Positions 44,780 through 55,084 of a DNA stretch of 64,000 bases are shown piece by piece. The position numbers and the translations under genes were made by a program. Each line of letters begins with the position of its first letter. Within the stretch, counting starts at the first letter, position 1. A model generated the notes under the pieces. The model ran no database searches, was not told the DNA's origin, and saw only the letters and a list, made by a program, of their open reading frames with translations. Source of the stretch: Rothia nasimurium (GTDB taxonomy: Bacteria; Actinomycetota; Actinomycetes; Actinomycetales; Micrococcaceae); the NCBI RefSeq assembly GCF_014217215.1, contig NZ_CP056080.1, positions 248,001-312,000 on the forward strand, given 5' to 3'.

Positions 44780-44809
44780 ACGGCGGCCCCACATCTGTGG
44801 GGCCGCCGT
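44780..44809. terminator. Bidirectional terminator between the CAP gene and dacB
   Basis: ACGGCGGCCCCACA / TGTGGGGCCGCCGT, a 14-bp perfect stem with a two-base loop, followed by CTTAATAT. Confidence 0.9.
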
Positions 44810-44827
44810 CTTAATATCTGCCTATAC

Positions 44828-46228
44828 TCACTGGTTACTGAGGGTTGCTGCGAACCGGTCCACGGTGTTTTTGGCGGCATCGGTGTCTTCAATGTCGTTC
44901 ATGATAACCGAGAAAACCAGTATCCGCCCTGATTCTGTGACGGTGTAGCCGGTGAGGGACAGTACGGAGTTCAGGGTGCCTGTTTTAGCGCGGACGACCC
45001 CGCGCCCGCCGACCTCGTCAGCGTCGTTGAAGCGGCTAGAGAGGCCCAGGGTTCCGCTGTAGCCGGCTACCGGCAGGCCCTGCAGGGTGAGGCGTTCGCT
45101 GGTGCTTCCATTGACTGCGCGCAGGGCAATGCTGGTGAGCAGTTCGTTGCTGACCTTGTTGTTCATGGAAAGGCCGCTGAGGTCAACCTGGGTGTAGTTG
45201 GTGGGTAGGCCGGCGGCAGAGAGAGCCTCGCGTACGGCGGTAGTTGCCCCTTGGCTTGAGCCGTCGCCGCCGGTGAGGGCAGAGAGGTTGCGCCCCAGAG
45301 TCTCTGCCAGAGAGTTGTCCGATTCCTGCATCATGAGGGCTGATTGCTCTGCGGCGGTGGCTGACTGCACGGCCGCAATCTCGCGTCCGCTGCTGGGGGC
45401 TGCAACTTGCTCGCCCGCGGTGAAGGTGAGCCCGGCGTCCGTTCCTAACCTATTGAGAGCCTCTACCAGCACCTGCTGCACTTCTGCCGGGGCGTTGCTG
45501 GGGCGGCTGCCGCTTGATGCGGTTCCGTCGCTGGTGGGGGAGTAGTGGGAGTAAAAGGCGAGGGGGGTAACAGCACTGATAAAGCCGGAGTCGATATCTT
45601 CCTGGGCCCACTCGGGGTTAAGGGAGCTGCCGGAAAAGATAGTGGTGTCCAGGTTGAGGGTAAGGGCCTTGCCGCTGATGCCCTGCTCTTTAAGGCCCTC
45701 GATGGTGCGTTCTGCTAGGGTCTCGATGCCGGCGTGCCCCATCACCGCGGTGGGGTCGGAGTGCCCTGGCACCAGTAGGGTATCGCCGCCGGCAACCAGG
45801 GTAAGGGTTGAGTCGTCGTTGAGGTCAACGGATGTGGTGAAGCGGGCTTGCGGTGTAGTGGTTAGTAGGGCGTAGTCCACGAGCAGCTTCATGTTGGACG
45901 CCGGGGTTCGGCTCGCTTGGGCCTCACGGGAGTAGAGGCTCTGACCGGTTTCTGCATCAAGAACCTGGGCTGAGAAAACCCCCTGGCCTAAACCGTCAAG
46001 GACGCTATCGAGCTCTGCGCTCAGGGCCGCTGAATCGAGGGCAGCACCGGCGCTTGCTTCTGTCACCGCAACCGGCGAGGCCGTGATATCAGGGGCTACC
46101 GAGGATTCGCGGAGGTCCTGGGACTCCTGCCAGGCTGGTACAGCCCAGGCGCCCGCGGCTACGCACCCGGCTGCGAGCAGGGCAGTAACCACCCAGGCGG
46201 TCAGGGGGCGTCGGTGAGAAGTGGCCAT
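44828..46228 (-). CDS. dacB: D-alanyl-D-alanine carboxypeptidase/endopeptidase (DacB, PBP4)
   Basis: 466 residues with an N-terminal hydrophobic segment (AWVVTALLAAGCVAAGAWAV) that acts as signal or anchor. It is an S13 penicillin-binding protein that trims peptidoglycan peptides. The active-site motifs are complete: SNMK (Ser 111, Lys 114), the SDN-type QESDNSLAETL near residue 300, and KTG (RAKTGTLNSVLS) near residue 415. The ATG is preceded by GGAGG. It is monocistronic, converging on the CAP gene and divergent from ppa. Confidence 0.94.
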   Translation of the reverse strand: MATSHRRPLTAWVVTALLAAGCVAAGAWAVPAWQESQDLRESSVAPDITASPVAVTEASAGAALDSAALSAELDSVLDGLGQGVFSAQVLDAETGQSLYSREAQASRTPASNMKLLVDYALLTTTPQARFTTSVDLNDDSTLTLVAGGDTLLVPGHSDPTAVMGHAGIETLAERTIEGLKEQGISGKALTLNLDTTIFSGSSLNPEWAQEDIDSGFISAVTPLAFYSHYSPTSDGTASSGSRPSNAPAEVQQVLVEALNRLGTDAGLTFTAGEQVAAPSSGREIAAVQSATAAEQSALMMQESDNSLAETLGRNLSALTGGDGSSQGATTAVREALSAAGLPTNYTQVDLSGLSMNNKVSNELLTSIALRAVNGSTSERLTLQGLPVAGYSGTLGLSSRFNDADEVGGRGVVRAKTGTLNSVLSLTGYTVTESGRILVFSVIMNDIEDTDAAKNTVDRFAATLSNQ

Positions 46229-46436
46229 GAAACCTCCACAGGTTAGCTCTTGGGCGAAGGGGTCCCTCTATATAGGGTATATGCCTGATCTTGGAAGCAG
46301 AGGCATGTAATACAGGTGACACTAGCGCGCCTGCCCTGTAAAAAGGGTACAGCCTGCCGGTTCTCGGTTAGACTAATATGCCGAACCACTCGCGCGTAGC
46401 GCGGGTCAAACACACCACTCAACCAGGAGGTTCCCC

Positions 46437-46955
46437 TTGGAACTCGACGTCACGATTGAAATTAACCGCGGCTCACGCGTCAAGTACGAAATTGACCACG
46501 AAACCGGTCGCCTGCGTCTGGACCGCGTACTGTTCACCTCCATGCAGTACCCCACCGCCTACGGCTACTTTGAGGACACCCTGGGCGAAGACGGCGACCC
46601 GCTCGACGCCATGGTTATTCTCGATGTTGACGTTGTTCCTGGCGTGCTGGTTGAAGCCCGCCCCATCGGTGTTTTCCGTATGACCGATGAAGCTGGCGGC
46701 GACGACAAGGTTCTGTGCGTTCCCGCAGACAAGCGCTACGACCACATCCAGGAAATCGGCGATGTTGCTGACCAGCTCAAGGAAGAAATCAAGCACTTCT
46801 TCGAGCGCTACAAGGATCTGGAGCCCGGTAAGTGGGTTAAGGGCGAGGGCTGGGAAGACCGCGCTTTCGCTGAGAAGCTGGTAGCTGAGGCTCAGGTACG
46901 TTTTGAGAAGTCGCACTATGAGTCCGCTGCTGAAGCTGAAGCAGACGAGAACTAA
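46437..46955 (+). CDS. ppa: Inorganic pyrophosphatase
   Basis: 172 residues, family I soluble enzyme that hydrolyses pyrophosphate to phosphate and pulls biosynthetic reactions forward. The catalytic signature DGDPLDAMV is near residue 50, with [15 protein letters not shown] earlier and [11 protein letters not shown] later. The start codon is TTG (46437), placed by a perfect AGGAGG six bases upstream and by homology with family N termini. A TAGACT box at about 46369 is the likely promoter. Confidence 0.95.
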   Translation: MELDVTIEINRGSRVKYEIDHETGRLRLDRVLFTSMQYPTAYGYFEDTLGEDGDPLDAMVILDVDVVPGVLVEARPIGVFRMTDEAGGDDKVLCVPADKRYDHIQEIGDVADQLKEEIKHFFERYKDLEPGKWVKGEGWEDRAFAEKLVAEAQVRFEKSHYESAAEAEADEN

Positions 46956-47108
46956 AGACTTGGTGGGGTAGCGAAAGCTAACTAGTGCCCCCACCGGGAT
47001 AGGAGGCTGGGCCCTGCACGGGTCCAGCCTCCACCCCTTTAAGGGGGCGGACGCCGGTGGACGGCTTGGGTAGGCTGGGGTGGCTAGGAGCCGGTAGAGT
47101 GGGGTGGC

Positions 47109-48236
47109 ATGAGCTCACCTTCCTTGCCTCTGAATTTTTCTTTAGCCCATAAGATTGCCGGTGTGCTGGCTCCGGCTGGCCCGCGCGCTGAGGCCGCGGC
47201 TAAGCGGCGGGCTGTTGAAGAGATGCGCTATGCGGCAACCGCTGCTGTTGACCATGTGCACGCTATTACGCAGCTGGCTGCGGCTGAGAACCTGCACGAC
47301 TCTGAGCTGCTGATTGTTGATAGGGCTACCTGGGTGAAAGCTAACACCCAGTCGTTTGAGGTTATGCTGGGCCCCATCGCCGAAGAAGTGCTGGGGCGCC
47401 GTTTGGCTCAACTGTCTGACGCCGAGCACGCTGTGACCGAGATTGGCGGGGCGGCAGAAATTGGGGGTGTGCTGGCCTTCCTGTCTACCCGCGTCCTGGG
47501 CCAGTACGACCCCTACGCAGCGTTGGCCGGTCATGGGGCAGCCGGCGGCCGTCTGATGATTGTGGCTCCCAACCTGATGAAGCTGGAAGAAGAGCTGAAT
47601 CTTGACCCGGCGGATTTCCGCCTGTGGGTTGCCCTGCACGAGCAGACCCACCGGGTGCAGTTTGCCGCTGCCCCCTGGCTGCGTGACTACCTTCTGGATC
47701 TCATGCATCGCCTGGGTCGCGAACTGGGGGAGACCACCGAAAACCTATCTGAGCGCATTGCCGCTGCCGCAACCGGGGCGGTGTGGGGCATGAAGAAACA
47801 GGAAGCATCCGGGGCTAGCCCCGAGGCTGCCACTAGCGGCGCTGCCCTGCTGCTCAGCGACGAGGGCAAGGAACTGCTGGACCGTATCACCGGCGTCATG
47901 AGCCTGCTGGAGGGCCACGCCAACGTGGTGATGGACGCCGTTGATTCCTCCATCGTCCCTTCCGTTAAAACCATCCGCCGCCGCTTTGAGCGCCGCAGCC
48001 AGACCCAGGGCTTCTTCCCCCGCTTTATGAGCAAGCTGCTGGGCATGGACGCCAAGATGGCCCAGTACAAGAACGGCCAAAAGTTTGTGCAGGCCGTAAT
48101 CGACGAAGCGGGCATGGAGCGTTTCAACCGTATTTGGCAGGCTCCCGAGAACCTACCCACCGTAGCCGAAGTTCACGCCCCTTCCCGATGGATTGAGCGG
48201 GTGCTGGGTGCAGATTTAGAGGAAGAGAAGAACTAG
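47109..48236 (+). CDS. Zinc-dependent metalloprotease, DUF2342 family
   Basis: 375 residues. The zinc motif HEQTH (ALHEQTHRVQFAAAPWL, near residue 178-182) and the downstream LEGHANVVMDAV form the zincin-like site. The family is Actinobacterial and sits immediately before tilS, as here; its substrate is unknown. The C-terminal part has a basic stretch VKTIRRRFERRSQ. The ATG lies eight bases after TAGAGT, suggesting a leaderless mRNA. The stop overlaps the tilS GTG start by one base. Confidence 0.9.
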   Translation: MSSPSLPLNFSLAHKIAGVLAPAGPRAEAAAKRRAVEEMRYAATAAVDHVHAITQLAAAENLHDSELLIVDRATWVKANTQSFEVMLGPIAEEVLGRRLAQLSDAEHAVTEIGGAAEIGGVLAFLSTRVLGQYDPYAALAGHGAAGGRLMIVAPNLMKLEEELNLDPADFRLWVALHEQTHRVQFAAAPWLRDYLLDLMHRLGRELGETTENLSERIAAAATGAVWGMKKQEASGASPEAATSGAALLLSDEGKELLDRITGVMSLLEGHANVVMDAVDSSIVPSVKTIRRRFERRSQTQGFFPRFMSKLLGMDAKMAQYKNGQKFVQAVIDEAGMERFNRIWQAPENLPTVAEVHAPSRWIERVLGADLEEEKN

Positions 48237-49429
48237 TGCAGCAGCGTAAAACCCGTCTGAACCCCCTGGTGGGAGCTGCCCGCCGCGAGGTCGCCGGTGT
48301 GCTGGAGCGGGTATTTGGGGCAGGTACGGTTGCTCCCACCGGTTCGTCAGGACGCCCGGGCGCAGACCCAGAAGCAGGGCAGGTTCCCCTGGTGCTGGCT
48401 GCCGTATCGGGTGGCCCCGACTCCTTGGCCTTAGCGGCTCTATTGGCTCACTTCAACCGGCGGCAGGACGTACGCGTGGGGGCGGTCGTGGTTGACCACC
48501 AGCTTCAGGACGGCTCCGCCCAGGTGGCCGAGCGCACCGCCCAGATTCTGCGGGAGCTGGGCCTTAGCCCGGTGTTGGTAGAAACCGTGACCGTTGAAGA
48601 GGGTAAGGAGGGGCCCGAAATGGCGGCCCGTACCGCCCGATACGGTGCTTTCGCCCGGGCACTGGCCGCTACCGGGGCGGACGCCGTTGCCCTGGGCCAC
48701 ACCCTCGACGACCAGGCTGAAACCGTGCTGCTGGGCCTGGCCCGGGGCTCTGGCACCCGCTCCCTGGCGGGTATGCCCGTGGACCGCACCGAAGACCACC
48801 CCGCCGGCCCCGTACGGGTCATCCGCCCCCTGCTCACCCTGCGCAGGGCAGACATCGAAGAGATCTGCGCTGACGCGGGCCTCACCCCCTGGCAGGACCC
48901 CACCAACACCGATCAGTCGCTCATGCGCGCCCGCGTGCGCCACAGCGTCCTGCCCTACCTCGAAGAACACCTGGGTGGCGGAGTAGCTGTGTCCCTGGCC
49001 CGAACCGCGACCATTGCCGGTGCGGACGCCGACTACCTGGCGTCCGCCGCCCGCCAGGCCCTGGCCGAAGTGCTAGTGGACCCGGACGCCCTCGCCCCCT
49101 CATGCACCGATGTCGCGGGCCTGCTCGGGGTGGAGGCTAGCAGAGAGATGGTTCTGCTCAACCGCGCCGCGCTTGCCGCCCTGCACCCGGCCCTGCGCAC
49201 CCGCGTCCTCGCCCTAGCTCTTGAACAAGCCGGCGGCATCGCCCCGGGCTTTGAGCGTCTTGCCGCCCTCGATGCTTTCGCTGGCGACCACTCGACTGCC
49301 GGCCCCCTCCAGCTGCCCGGACATATTTCTGCCTACCGCCGCCGCCCCGGTGCAACTATCACCCGGGCAGGTCAGAGCTATAACCTCAAGAAAACCGGCC
49401 TCATCGTTTTACTCAACACCGCCCCATAA
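48236..49429 (+). CDS. tilS: tRNA(Ile)-lysidine synthetase
   Basis: 397 residues. It ligates lysine to C34 of tRNA-Ile2 (CAU) to switch it from Met to Ile decoding, and is essential in most bacteria. The P-loop-type ATP site SGGPDSLALAALL (Ser 58 to Ser 63) and the family features VVDHQLQDGS, AARTARYGAF and LGHTLDDQAETVLL are present. GTG start overlapping the DUF2342 stop by one base. The order DUF2342-tilS-hpt-ftsH is standard in Actinobacteria. Confidence 0.94.
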   Translation: MQQRKTRLNPLVGAARREVAGVLERVFGAGTVAPTGSSGRPGADPEAGQVPLVLAAVSGGPDSLALAALLAHFNRRQDVRVGAVVVDHQLQDGSAQVAERTAQILRELGLSPVLVETVTVEEGKEGPEMAARTARYGAFARALAATGADAVALGHTLDDQAETVLLGLARGSGTRSLAGMPVDRTEDHPAGPVRVIRPLLTLRRADIEEICADAGLTPWQDPTNTDQSLMRARVRHSVLPYLEEHLGGGVAVSLARTATIAGADADYLASAARQALAEVLVDPDALAPSCTDVAGLLGVEASREMVLLNRAALAALHPALRTRVLALALEQAGGIAPGFERLAALDAFAGDHSTAGPLQLPGHISAYRRRPGATITRAGQSYNLKKTGLIVLLNTAP

Positions 49430-49513
49430 ACCATACTTAAAGGTGAATACGCGCTTTGCCCTACCCAACAGGGCAGGGCGCACACCCTTTGAACCAGCAG
49501 AAAGCGATCAACC

Positions 49514-50065
49514 GTGGACGCACTCGACGTACAGAACGACATCAAGCACGTTCTCTTCAGCAAAGAAGAAATCGACGCCAAGATTAAGGAACTTGCCGCC
49601 CAAATCGACAAGGACTACGAAGGCCGCGACGTACTGCTGGTCGGCGTACTCAAGGGCGCCATCATGGTCGTAGCTGACCTCTCCCGCGCCCTCAAGGCCC
49701 ACTACACCATGGACTGGATGGCCGTCTCATCCTACGGTTCAGGCACCAAGTCATCCGGCGTCGTCCGCATCCTCAAGGACCTCGACACCGACCTGACCGG
49801 CCGCGACGTGCTCATCGTCGAAGACATCATCGACTCCGGCCTGACCCTCAAGTGGCTCCAGCAGAACCTGGTATCCCGCGGCGCCAACTCGGTCGAAATC
49901 TGCACCCTGCTGCGCAAGCCCAAGAGCGTCAAGACCGACGTTGAGGTTAAGTACGTCGGCTGGGATATCGAACCCGAATTCGTAGTGGGCTACGGCCTGG
50001 ACTTCGCCGAGCGCTACCGCAACCTGGACTGCATCGTCACCCTGGCACCACACGTCTACTCCTAA
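49514..50065 (+). CDS. hpt: Hypoxanthine phosphoribosyltransferase
   Basis: 183 residues from the GTG at 49514. It salvages hypoxanthine and guanine with PRPP to IMP and GMP. The PRPP-binding loop LIVEDIIDSGLTLKWL is near residue 95-110, and SSYGSGTKSSGVVRI is the flexible loop. It lies in the tilS-hpt-ftsH cluster seen in many Gram-positive genomes, 84 bases after tilS and upstream of ftsH. Confidence 0.94.
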   Translation: MDALDVQNDIKHVLFSKEEIDAKIKELAAQIDKDYEGRDVLLVGVLKGAIMVVADLSRALKAHYTMDWMAVSSYGSGTKSSGVVRILKDLDTDLTGRDVLIVEDIIDSGLTLKWLQQNLVSRGANSVEICTLLRKPKSVKTDVEVKYVGWDIEPEFVVGYGLDFAERYRNLDCIVTLAPHVYS

Positions 50066-50242
50066 GCCCACCCGGCCCTTTAGCCCTGAGGTGAAAATCC
50101 CGGGCCATTAAGCGAGTACCCAGCAACTTTAGGTACATTAGATAGGTCTAGGCCCAACTGCACCCACTGTGGGGTGCTGGGGCTACCTTTGTGCGGGGCG
50201 CATACGGCGCCCCGCCCCGTTATTTTTGTGGAAGGCGCGGCT

Positions 50243-52336
50243 GTGCAGAATACGGATAATACCCCCGACCCCAAGAAAAAGGGGTTCTTCGGCAAGCTCA
50301 TCTCAGGGCCCTGGTTCTGGGTACTGCTGGCAGTTCTCATTGCTGTACCCATGATCTTCTCAAACTCCCTAGCAGCCTCAACCCGCGTTGACACCAACGT
50401 CGGTATCAGCCTGCTCAACGACGAGAAAGTCATCAGCGCCAAAATCTTCGACGGCGACCAGCGCGTAGACCTGGAACTCAAGGAAGACTACGTGAACGCC
50501 GCCGGTGAAAACCAGGGCAAGAACGTGAGCTTCTACTACGTTCAGCCCCGCGCTACCGACGTCGTTGCGGCCATGGACAACGCCAACCTCGAGTCTTATA
50601 CCGATCAACCGGTGCAGACCAACTGGTTCACCTCCATGCTGTCCTTCATCCTGCCCTTCGTGATCCTGGTGGCCCTCTTCTGGTTCCTGATGTCACGCAT
50701 GGGCGGCGGCAGCAACCAGATTATGAACTTCTCCAAGTCACGCGCTAAGAAGTTCAACAAAGACAACCCCACCGTGCGCTTTGCCGACGTTGCCGGTGTT
50801 GACGAAGCCCTGGCAGAACTCGAAGAGGTCCGCGAATTTCTCGCTGAACCCGAAAAGTTCACCCGCCTGGGCGCCAAAATCCCCAAGGGCGTACTGCTCT
50901 ACGGCCCTCCCGGTACCGGTAAAACCCTGCTCGCTAAGGCCGTAGCCGGTGAAGCCGGCGTCCCCTTCTACTCCATCTCCGGTTCTGACTTCGTTGAAAT
51001 GTTCGTGGGCGTGGGTGCTTCCCGCGTGCGCGACCTCTTCAAGGAAGCTAAGTCCAACAAGGCCGCTATCATCTTCGTCGACGAAATTGACGCCGTAGGT
51101 CGTCAGCGTGGCGTCGGCATGGGCGGCGGTAATGACGAACGCGAGCAGACCCTCAACCAGCTGCTGGTTGAGATGGACGGCTTCGACGGCACCTCTAACA
51201 TCATCGTCATCGCGGCAACCAACCGCCCCGACGTGCTCGACCCCGCCCTGCTGCGTCCGGGCCGTTTCGACCGCCAGGTTGGCGTCGACGCCCCCGACCT
51301 CAAGGGCCGCCAGCGCATCCTCGAAGTGCACGCAGCCGGCAAGCCCATTGACCGCCGCGTTGACCTTGCCTCCGTCGCCAAGCGCACCCCCGGCTTTACC
51401 GGTGCTGACCTCGCCAACGTCATGAACGAAGCTGCCCTGCTTACCGCCCGCGACGGTGGCAACGTGATTGACGAACGCGCTATCGACGAAGCTATTGACC
51501 GCGTCATGGCAGGCCCCCAGCGATCCTCTCGCATCATGAGCGAGCACGAACGCACCGTCACCGCCTACCACGAAGGCGGCCACGCCCTGGTCGCGGCTGC
51601 CCTGCGTAACTCAGCGCCCGTCACCAAGATTACGATTCTGCCGCGCGGTCGCGCCCTGGGCTACACCATGGTCATGCCCCAGGACGACAAGTACTCCACC
51701 ACCCGCCACGAACTGCTCGACCAGATGGCCTACGCTATGGGTGGCCGCGCCGCCGAAGAGCTGATCTTCCACGACCCCTCCACCGGTGCGTCCAACGATA
51801 TTCAGAAGGCAACCGATACCGCCCGCAAGATGGTGACCGAGTACGGTATGAGCGCCAAGGTTGGTTCAGTTCGTCTTGCAGCTAAGGAATCTGACCCCTT
51901 CCTGGGCGGCGGTGCTGGCGGCGGCAACAACTTCTCCGACGAGATGGCCTACCTGGTTGACCAGGAAGTCGCAGCCCTGCTGGAGCAGGCCCACGATGAG
52001 GCCTACGAGATTCTGCGCGATAACCGCGACGTACTCGATGCCCTCTCCCTGGCCCTGCTTGAGAAGGAAACCCTGCTCGAGAACGACCTGGCAGAAATCT
52101 TTGCGGGCGTGCGCAAGCGCCCCGAACGCGACCACTGGTACTCCAAGTCCAACCGCGAACCCTCAGCCCTGCCCCCGGTCAAGGTGGCTAAGGCAGAGAC
52201 TGACGAGACCCCGGTTGCCGAGGAGCCCATCGTCCAGCAGCCTACCGTTGACCCCATGGATCCCGGTAACCCCCACCCCGGTGCCGCAGGCCCCGCAGGT
52301 AACCCCGACGTTGACCCCCTAGGAGGGCCCCGTTAA
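50243..52336 (+). CDS. ftsH: ATP-dependent zinc metalloprotease FtsH
   Basis: 697 residues from the GTG at 50243 ([14 protein letters not shown]), behind GGAAGG; a longer start at 50174 is unlikely. It is a membrane AAA+ protease that removes misassembled membrane proteins and controls regulators. Two helices ([17 protein letters not shown] and [19 protein letters not shown]) flank an extracytoplasmic segment. The Walker A GPPGTGKT is near 221, the second region of homology includes [19 protein letters not shown], and the zinc site HEGGH is at about 443-447. The tail (from ~640) is a disordered Pro/Gly/Asp-rich stretch. The stop overlaps the folE start by one base. Confidence 0.95.
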   Translation: MQNTDNTPDPKKKGFFGKLISGPWFWVLLAVLIAVPMIFSNSLAASTRVDTNVGISLLNDEKVISAKIFDGDQRVDLELKEDYVNAAGENQGKNVSFYYVQPRATDVVAAMDNANLESYTDQPVQTNWFTSMLSFILPFVILVALFWFLMSRMGGGSNQIMNFSKSRAKKFNKDNPTVRFADVAGVDEALAELEEVREFLAEPEKFTRLGAKIPKGVLLYGPPGTGKTLLAKAVAGEAGVPFYSISGSDFVEMFVGVGASRVRDLFKEAKSNKAAIIFVDEIDAVGRQRGVGMGGGNDEREQTLNQLLVEMDGFDGTSNIIVIAATNRPDVLDPALLRPGRFDRQVGVDAPDLKGRQRILEVHAAGKPIDRRVDLASVAKRTPGFTGADLANVMNEAALLTARDGGNVIDERAIDEAIDRVMAGPQRSSRIMSEHERTVTAYHEGGHALVAAALRNSAPVTKITILPRGRALGYTMVMPQDDKYSTTRHELLDQMAYAMGGRAAEELIFHDPSTGASNDIQKATDTARKMVTEYGMSAKVGSVRLAAKESDPFLGGGAGGGNNFSDEMAYLVDQEVAALLEQAHDEAYEILRDNRDVLDALSLALLEKETLLENDLAEIFAGVRKRPERDHWYSKSNREPSALPPVKVAKAETDETPVAEEPIVQQPTVDPMDPGNPHPGAAGPAGNPDVDPLGGPR

Positions 52337-52902
52337 TGGCAGTTGACCAGCCCCGTATCGAGGCAGCCGTCCGCGAGATTCTGCTGGCTATCGGTGAAGA
52401 CCCCACCCGTGACGGTCTGCTCGACACCCCGGCCCGTGTAGCCCGCGCCTACGACGAAATGTTCGCCGGTCTACACCAGAGCGCCGGTGACATTCTGGGT
52501 ACGACCTTCGACATTGACCACTCCGAGCTGGTGCTGGTAAAGGACATTCCCTTCTACTCCACCTGCGAGCACCACCTGGTGCCCTTCTTCGGGCATGCCC
52601 ATATTGGCTATATTCCCGGTGGTGACGGTAAGGTTACCGGCCTGTCGAAGCTTGCCCGCCTGGTTGATGTCTACGCTAAGCGCCCCCAGGTGCAGGAGCG
52701 GTTGACCACCCAGGTGATTGAAGCTCTTGAAGAGCACCTGAAGCCTACCGGTGCGATTGTGGTGATTCAGGCTGAGCACATGTGCATGTCGATGCGCGGT
52801 GTGCGCAAGCCCGGGGCGAAGACGGTGACGAGTGCCGTCCGCGGGGTCCTGCGCGACCCCGCCACCCGTGCCGAGGCAATGAGCCTGATCAACGCCTCCT
52901 AA
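52336..52902 (+). CDS. folE: GTP cyclohydrolase I
   Basis: 188 residues. It converts GTP to 7,8-dihydroneopterin triphosphate, the first step of folate synthesis. Zinc ligands are visible in [15 protein letters not shown] and the later [15 protein letters not shown] (Cys-His-Cys). ATG overlaps the ftsH stop (TAATG). A nested terminator follows at 52911-52977, so folP has its own promoter. Confidence 0.96.
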   Translation: MAVDQPRIEAAVREILLAIGEDPTRDGLLDTPARVARAYDEMFAGLHQSAGDILGTTFDIDHSELVLVKDIPFYSTCEHHLVPFFGHAHIGYIPGGDGKVTGLSKLARLVDVYAKRPQVQERLTTQVIEALEEHLKPTGAIVVIQAEHMCMSMRGVRKPGAKTVTSAVRGVLRDPATRAEAMSLINAS

Positions 52903-52910
52903 CGTCCCCC

Positions 52911-52977
52911 AAGGGGACCTGATTTTCAAAAAAGGACCGCATAATATGCGGTCCTTTTTAGGTTTTGCGGTCCCTTT
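52911..52977 (+). terminator. Nested terminator, repeat copy 2
   Basis: The inner stem AAAAAGGACCGC / GCGGTCCTTTTT (inside 52928-52952) lies within outer arms AAGGGGACC (52911-52919) and GGTCCCTTT (52969-52977). It closely matches the cassette at 1584-1652 in both stems. Confidence 0.88.
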
Positions 52978-53016
52978 GGCTAAGGCGGGCAGGGACGCGG
53001 GTGTTAGCCTGGGTGC

Positions 53017-53910
53017 ATGACTCTTCCTCACGCGCACGGATCCTACGACAACCTACCGACCGACCGCACCCTAATTATGGGTATTCTCAATGTCACCCCC
53101 GATTCCTTCTCTGACGGGGGCCTGCACACGGACGCCGCCACAGCAGTTGCGCACGCCAAGGCCCTGGTTGCCCAGGGGGCAGACATTATCGATGTGGGAG
53201 GGGAATCCACCGGCCCCGGCGCCACCCGGGTGCCGCTGGCTGAGGAGCAGCGCCGCGTCCTGCCCGTTATCGAAGCTTTAGCCGCCGAGAATATCGTCAT
53301 GTCGGTTGATACCCTCAACCCCGAAACCGCCCGCGCCGCCGTCGCCGCTGGGGCCCACATCATCAACGATGTTGCCGGGATGAGCCTGCGCGAAGACATG
53401 ATTGAGACCGTTGCTGAGCTGGGCGTACCCTATATCCTCATGCACTCGCGCGGCACCTCCCTCACCATGGACTCCCAGGCTGTCTACACCGACGTTGCCG
53501 CTGAAGTGTTTAACGAGCTCTTTACCCTGCGCGAGCGGCTCATCACCGGGGGAGTGGCTCCCGAGCAGATCATTCTGGACCCCGGCCCCGGATTCGCTAA
53601 ACAGGGAGAGCAGAACTGGCAGATTCTGGCAGGCCTGCAGGCCCTGGCCGCCGAGGGGCACCGGGTGCTGGTGGCCGGTTCCCGCAAACGTTTTATTGCC
53701 AGGCTTCTGCAGGAGCAGGACGCCGCTGCCTCCGGCCTGCCCGCAGATCAGGTTGCTAAGCGAGTGGCAACCGAACGGGACGTCGCCAGCGCGACTCTCT
53801 CAGTCATGGCTGCTGAGGCAGGGGCCTGGGCTGTGCGCGTGCATAATGTGCAGGCAACCGCCGACGCCCTGGCCGTACGCGCAGCCTGGCGGCAGGCGTC
53901 CGCCCGATAG
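53017..53910 (+). CDS. folP: Dihydropteroate synthase
   Basis: 297 residues. It condenses p-aminobenzoate with hydroxymethyl-dihydropterin pyrophosphate; target of sulfonamides. The motifs are IMGILNVTPDSFSDGG (near 23-38), VGGESTGPGATRVP (pterin and sulfonamide loop), ILDPGPGFAKQGEQN and VAGSRKRFI. The ATG lies six bases after TAGCCT, pointing to a leaderless mRNA made from its own promoter, downstream of the terminator at 52911-52977. folB follows after 267 bases. Confidence 0.95.
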   Translation: MTLPHAHGSYDNLPTDRTLIMGILNVTPDSFSDGGLHTDAATAVAHAKALVAQGADIIDVGGESTGPGATRVPLAEEQRRVLPVIEALAAENIVMSVDTLNPETARAAVAAGAHIINDVAGMSLREDMIETVAELGVPYILMHSRGTSLTMDSQAVYTDVAAEVFNELFTLRERLITGGVAPEQIILDPGPGFAKQGEQNWQILAGLQALAAEGHRVLVAGSRKRFIARLLQEQDAAASGLPADQVAKRVATERDVASATLSVMAAEAGAWAVRVHNVQATADALAVRAAWRQASAR

Positions 53911-54177
53911 GGGTAGCTGGGCTGTAGCCGGGTGCGACACAGAAGCGTCATAAATGAAAATGTCTTTGTGACTTTAAGCGCTTTAGAGGTCGTACTTTAG
54001 GCCCGCTTAACTACCGCTTTTCCCAGCAAATACCCGAGTGAGGCTGTCTTTAGGTATGTCTAAGGGCACACGCAGCGGTCACTGGGCAGTGCCCCCGGGG
54101 CGTGGATAATGGCTACAAAGCACCGGCGCTTCAACTCTGAACTACCACCGGTGAACCAGACTCGGTGAAAGGTGACC
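53911..54177. other. Region between folP and folB
   Basis: 267 bases without a convincing gene. GGTATGTCTAAGGGC and a TAATGG string near 54105 may belong to a promoter for folB. Nothing else is recognised. Confidence 0.35.
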
Positions 54178-54588
54178 ATGCACGATCACAGCTCATCGTC
54201 GGGCCAACGAGATTACTCCCGTACCGACCGCATTACGCTCACTGGCGTGGGTAGCGTGGGCTACCACGGCGTGCTCGACTCTGAGAAGCAGACCGGGCAG
54301 CCCTTCTTCGTCGATATCACCATGTTCACGGACTTCACCCAGGCTACCGCCACCGACAACGTCGCACACACCGTCAACTACGCCGAAGTAGCAGAGGTAA
54401 TCCGCGAAATCGTAACCGGTGAATCCCTCGACCTTATCGAAACCCTGGCCGAGCGTATCGCTACCGCTGTGCTCGAGAAGTTCCCCCTGCTCGCGGTTGA
54501 ACTAACCGTGCACAAGCCCAAGGCCCCTATCGAGGTGACCTTCGCTGATGTGTCGGTGACGATTTTTAGGGAGAAGCATGCCGGTTAA
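54178..54588 (+). CDS. folB: Dihydroneopterin aldolase
   Basis: 136 residues from the ATG at 54178, with AAAGG five bases upstream; an alternative GTG six bases earlier is less likely. It cleaves dihydroneopterin to 6-hydroxymethyl-dihydropterin. The tunnel-fold motifs GYHGVLDSEKQTGQPFFVDI, VAHTVNYAEVAEVI and SLDLIETLAERI are present. The end overlaps folK by 11 bases. Confidence 0.94.
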   Translation: MHDHSSSSGQRDYSRTDRITLTGVGSVGYHGVLDSEKQTGQPFFVDITMFTDFTQATATDNVAHTVNYAEVAEVIREIVTGESLDLIETLAERIATAVLEKFPLLAVELTVHKPKAPIEVTFADVSVTIFREKHAG

Positions 54589-55084
54589 AGCGATCCTTGC
54601 CCTGGGCTCTAACCTGGGCGATAGCGAAGACACCCTCATCAAGGCGATTGGTGATATCTGCTCCCACGAGAAAATCGCGGTAACCAAGATTTCCCCTATC
54701 GCTATCACGGCAGCTGTGGGTGGCCCGGCTGGCCAGCCCGACTACGCCAACATGGTGGTCGAAATCGAAACCAGCCTACGCCCCTTCCTGCTACTGGAAT
54801 ACACCCAGCAGATTGAGCAGAAGCACCACCGTACCCGCGACGTCCGCTGGGGCCCGCGCACCCTTGACATCGACATCATCGATATCGCCTCACTTGAGAT
54901 GGACGACCCCGACCTCACCCTGCCCCACCCGCGCGCCGCTGAACGCGCCTTTGTGCTGGAGCCCTGGGCCCGCATGGACCCCTCAGCCCTGCTCCTCGGC
55001 TCATCGGTACGCCAGCTGGCAGACGACGCAGCGGACGCCGGTGGCATCCGCGAGTTCCACCCCGCACCGGTGGTCTGCGCGTGA
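54578..55084 (+). CDS. folK: 2-amino-4-hydroxy-6-hydroxymethyldihydropteridine pyrophosphokinase
   Basis: 168 residues. It adds pyrophosphate from ATP to hydroxymethyl-dihydropterin before folP. LALGSNLGDSEDTLIKAI at the N terminus and the family signature RWGPRTLDIDIIDI with LTLPHPRAAERAFVLEPW are clear. The start overlaps folB and the stop overlaps the DUF3180 gene by four bases (GTGA). Confidence 0.95.
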   Translation: MPVKAILALGSNLGDSEDTLIKAIGDICSHEKIAVTKISPIAITAAVGGPAGQPDYANMVVEIETSLRPFLLLEYTQQIEQKHHRTRDVRWGPRTLDIDIIDIASLEMDDPDLTLPHPRAAERAFVLEPWARMDPSALLLGSSVRQLADDAADAGGIREFHPAPVVCA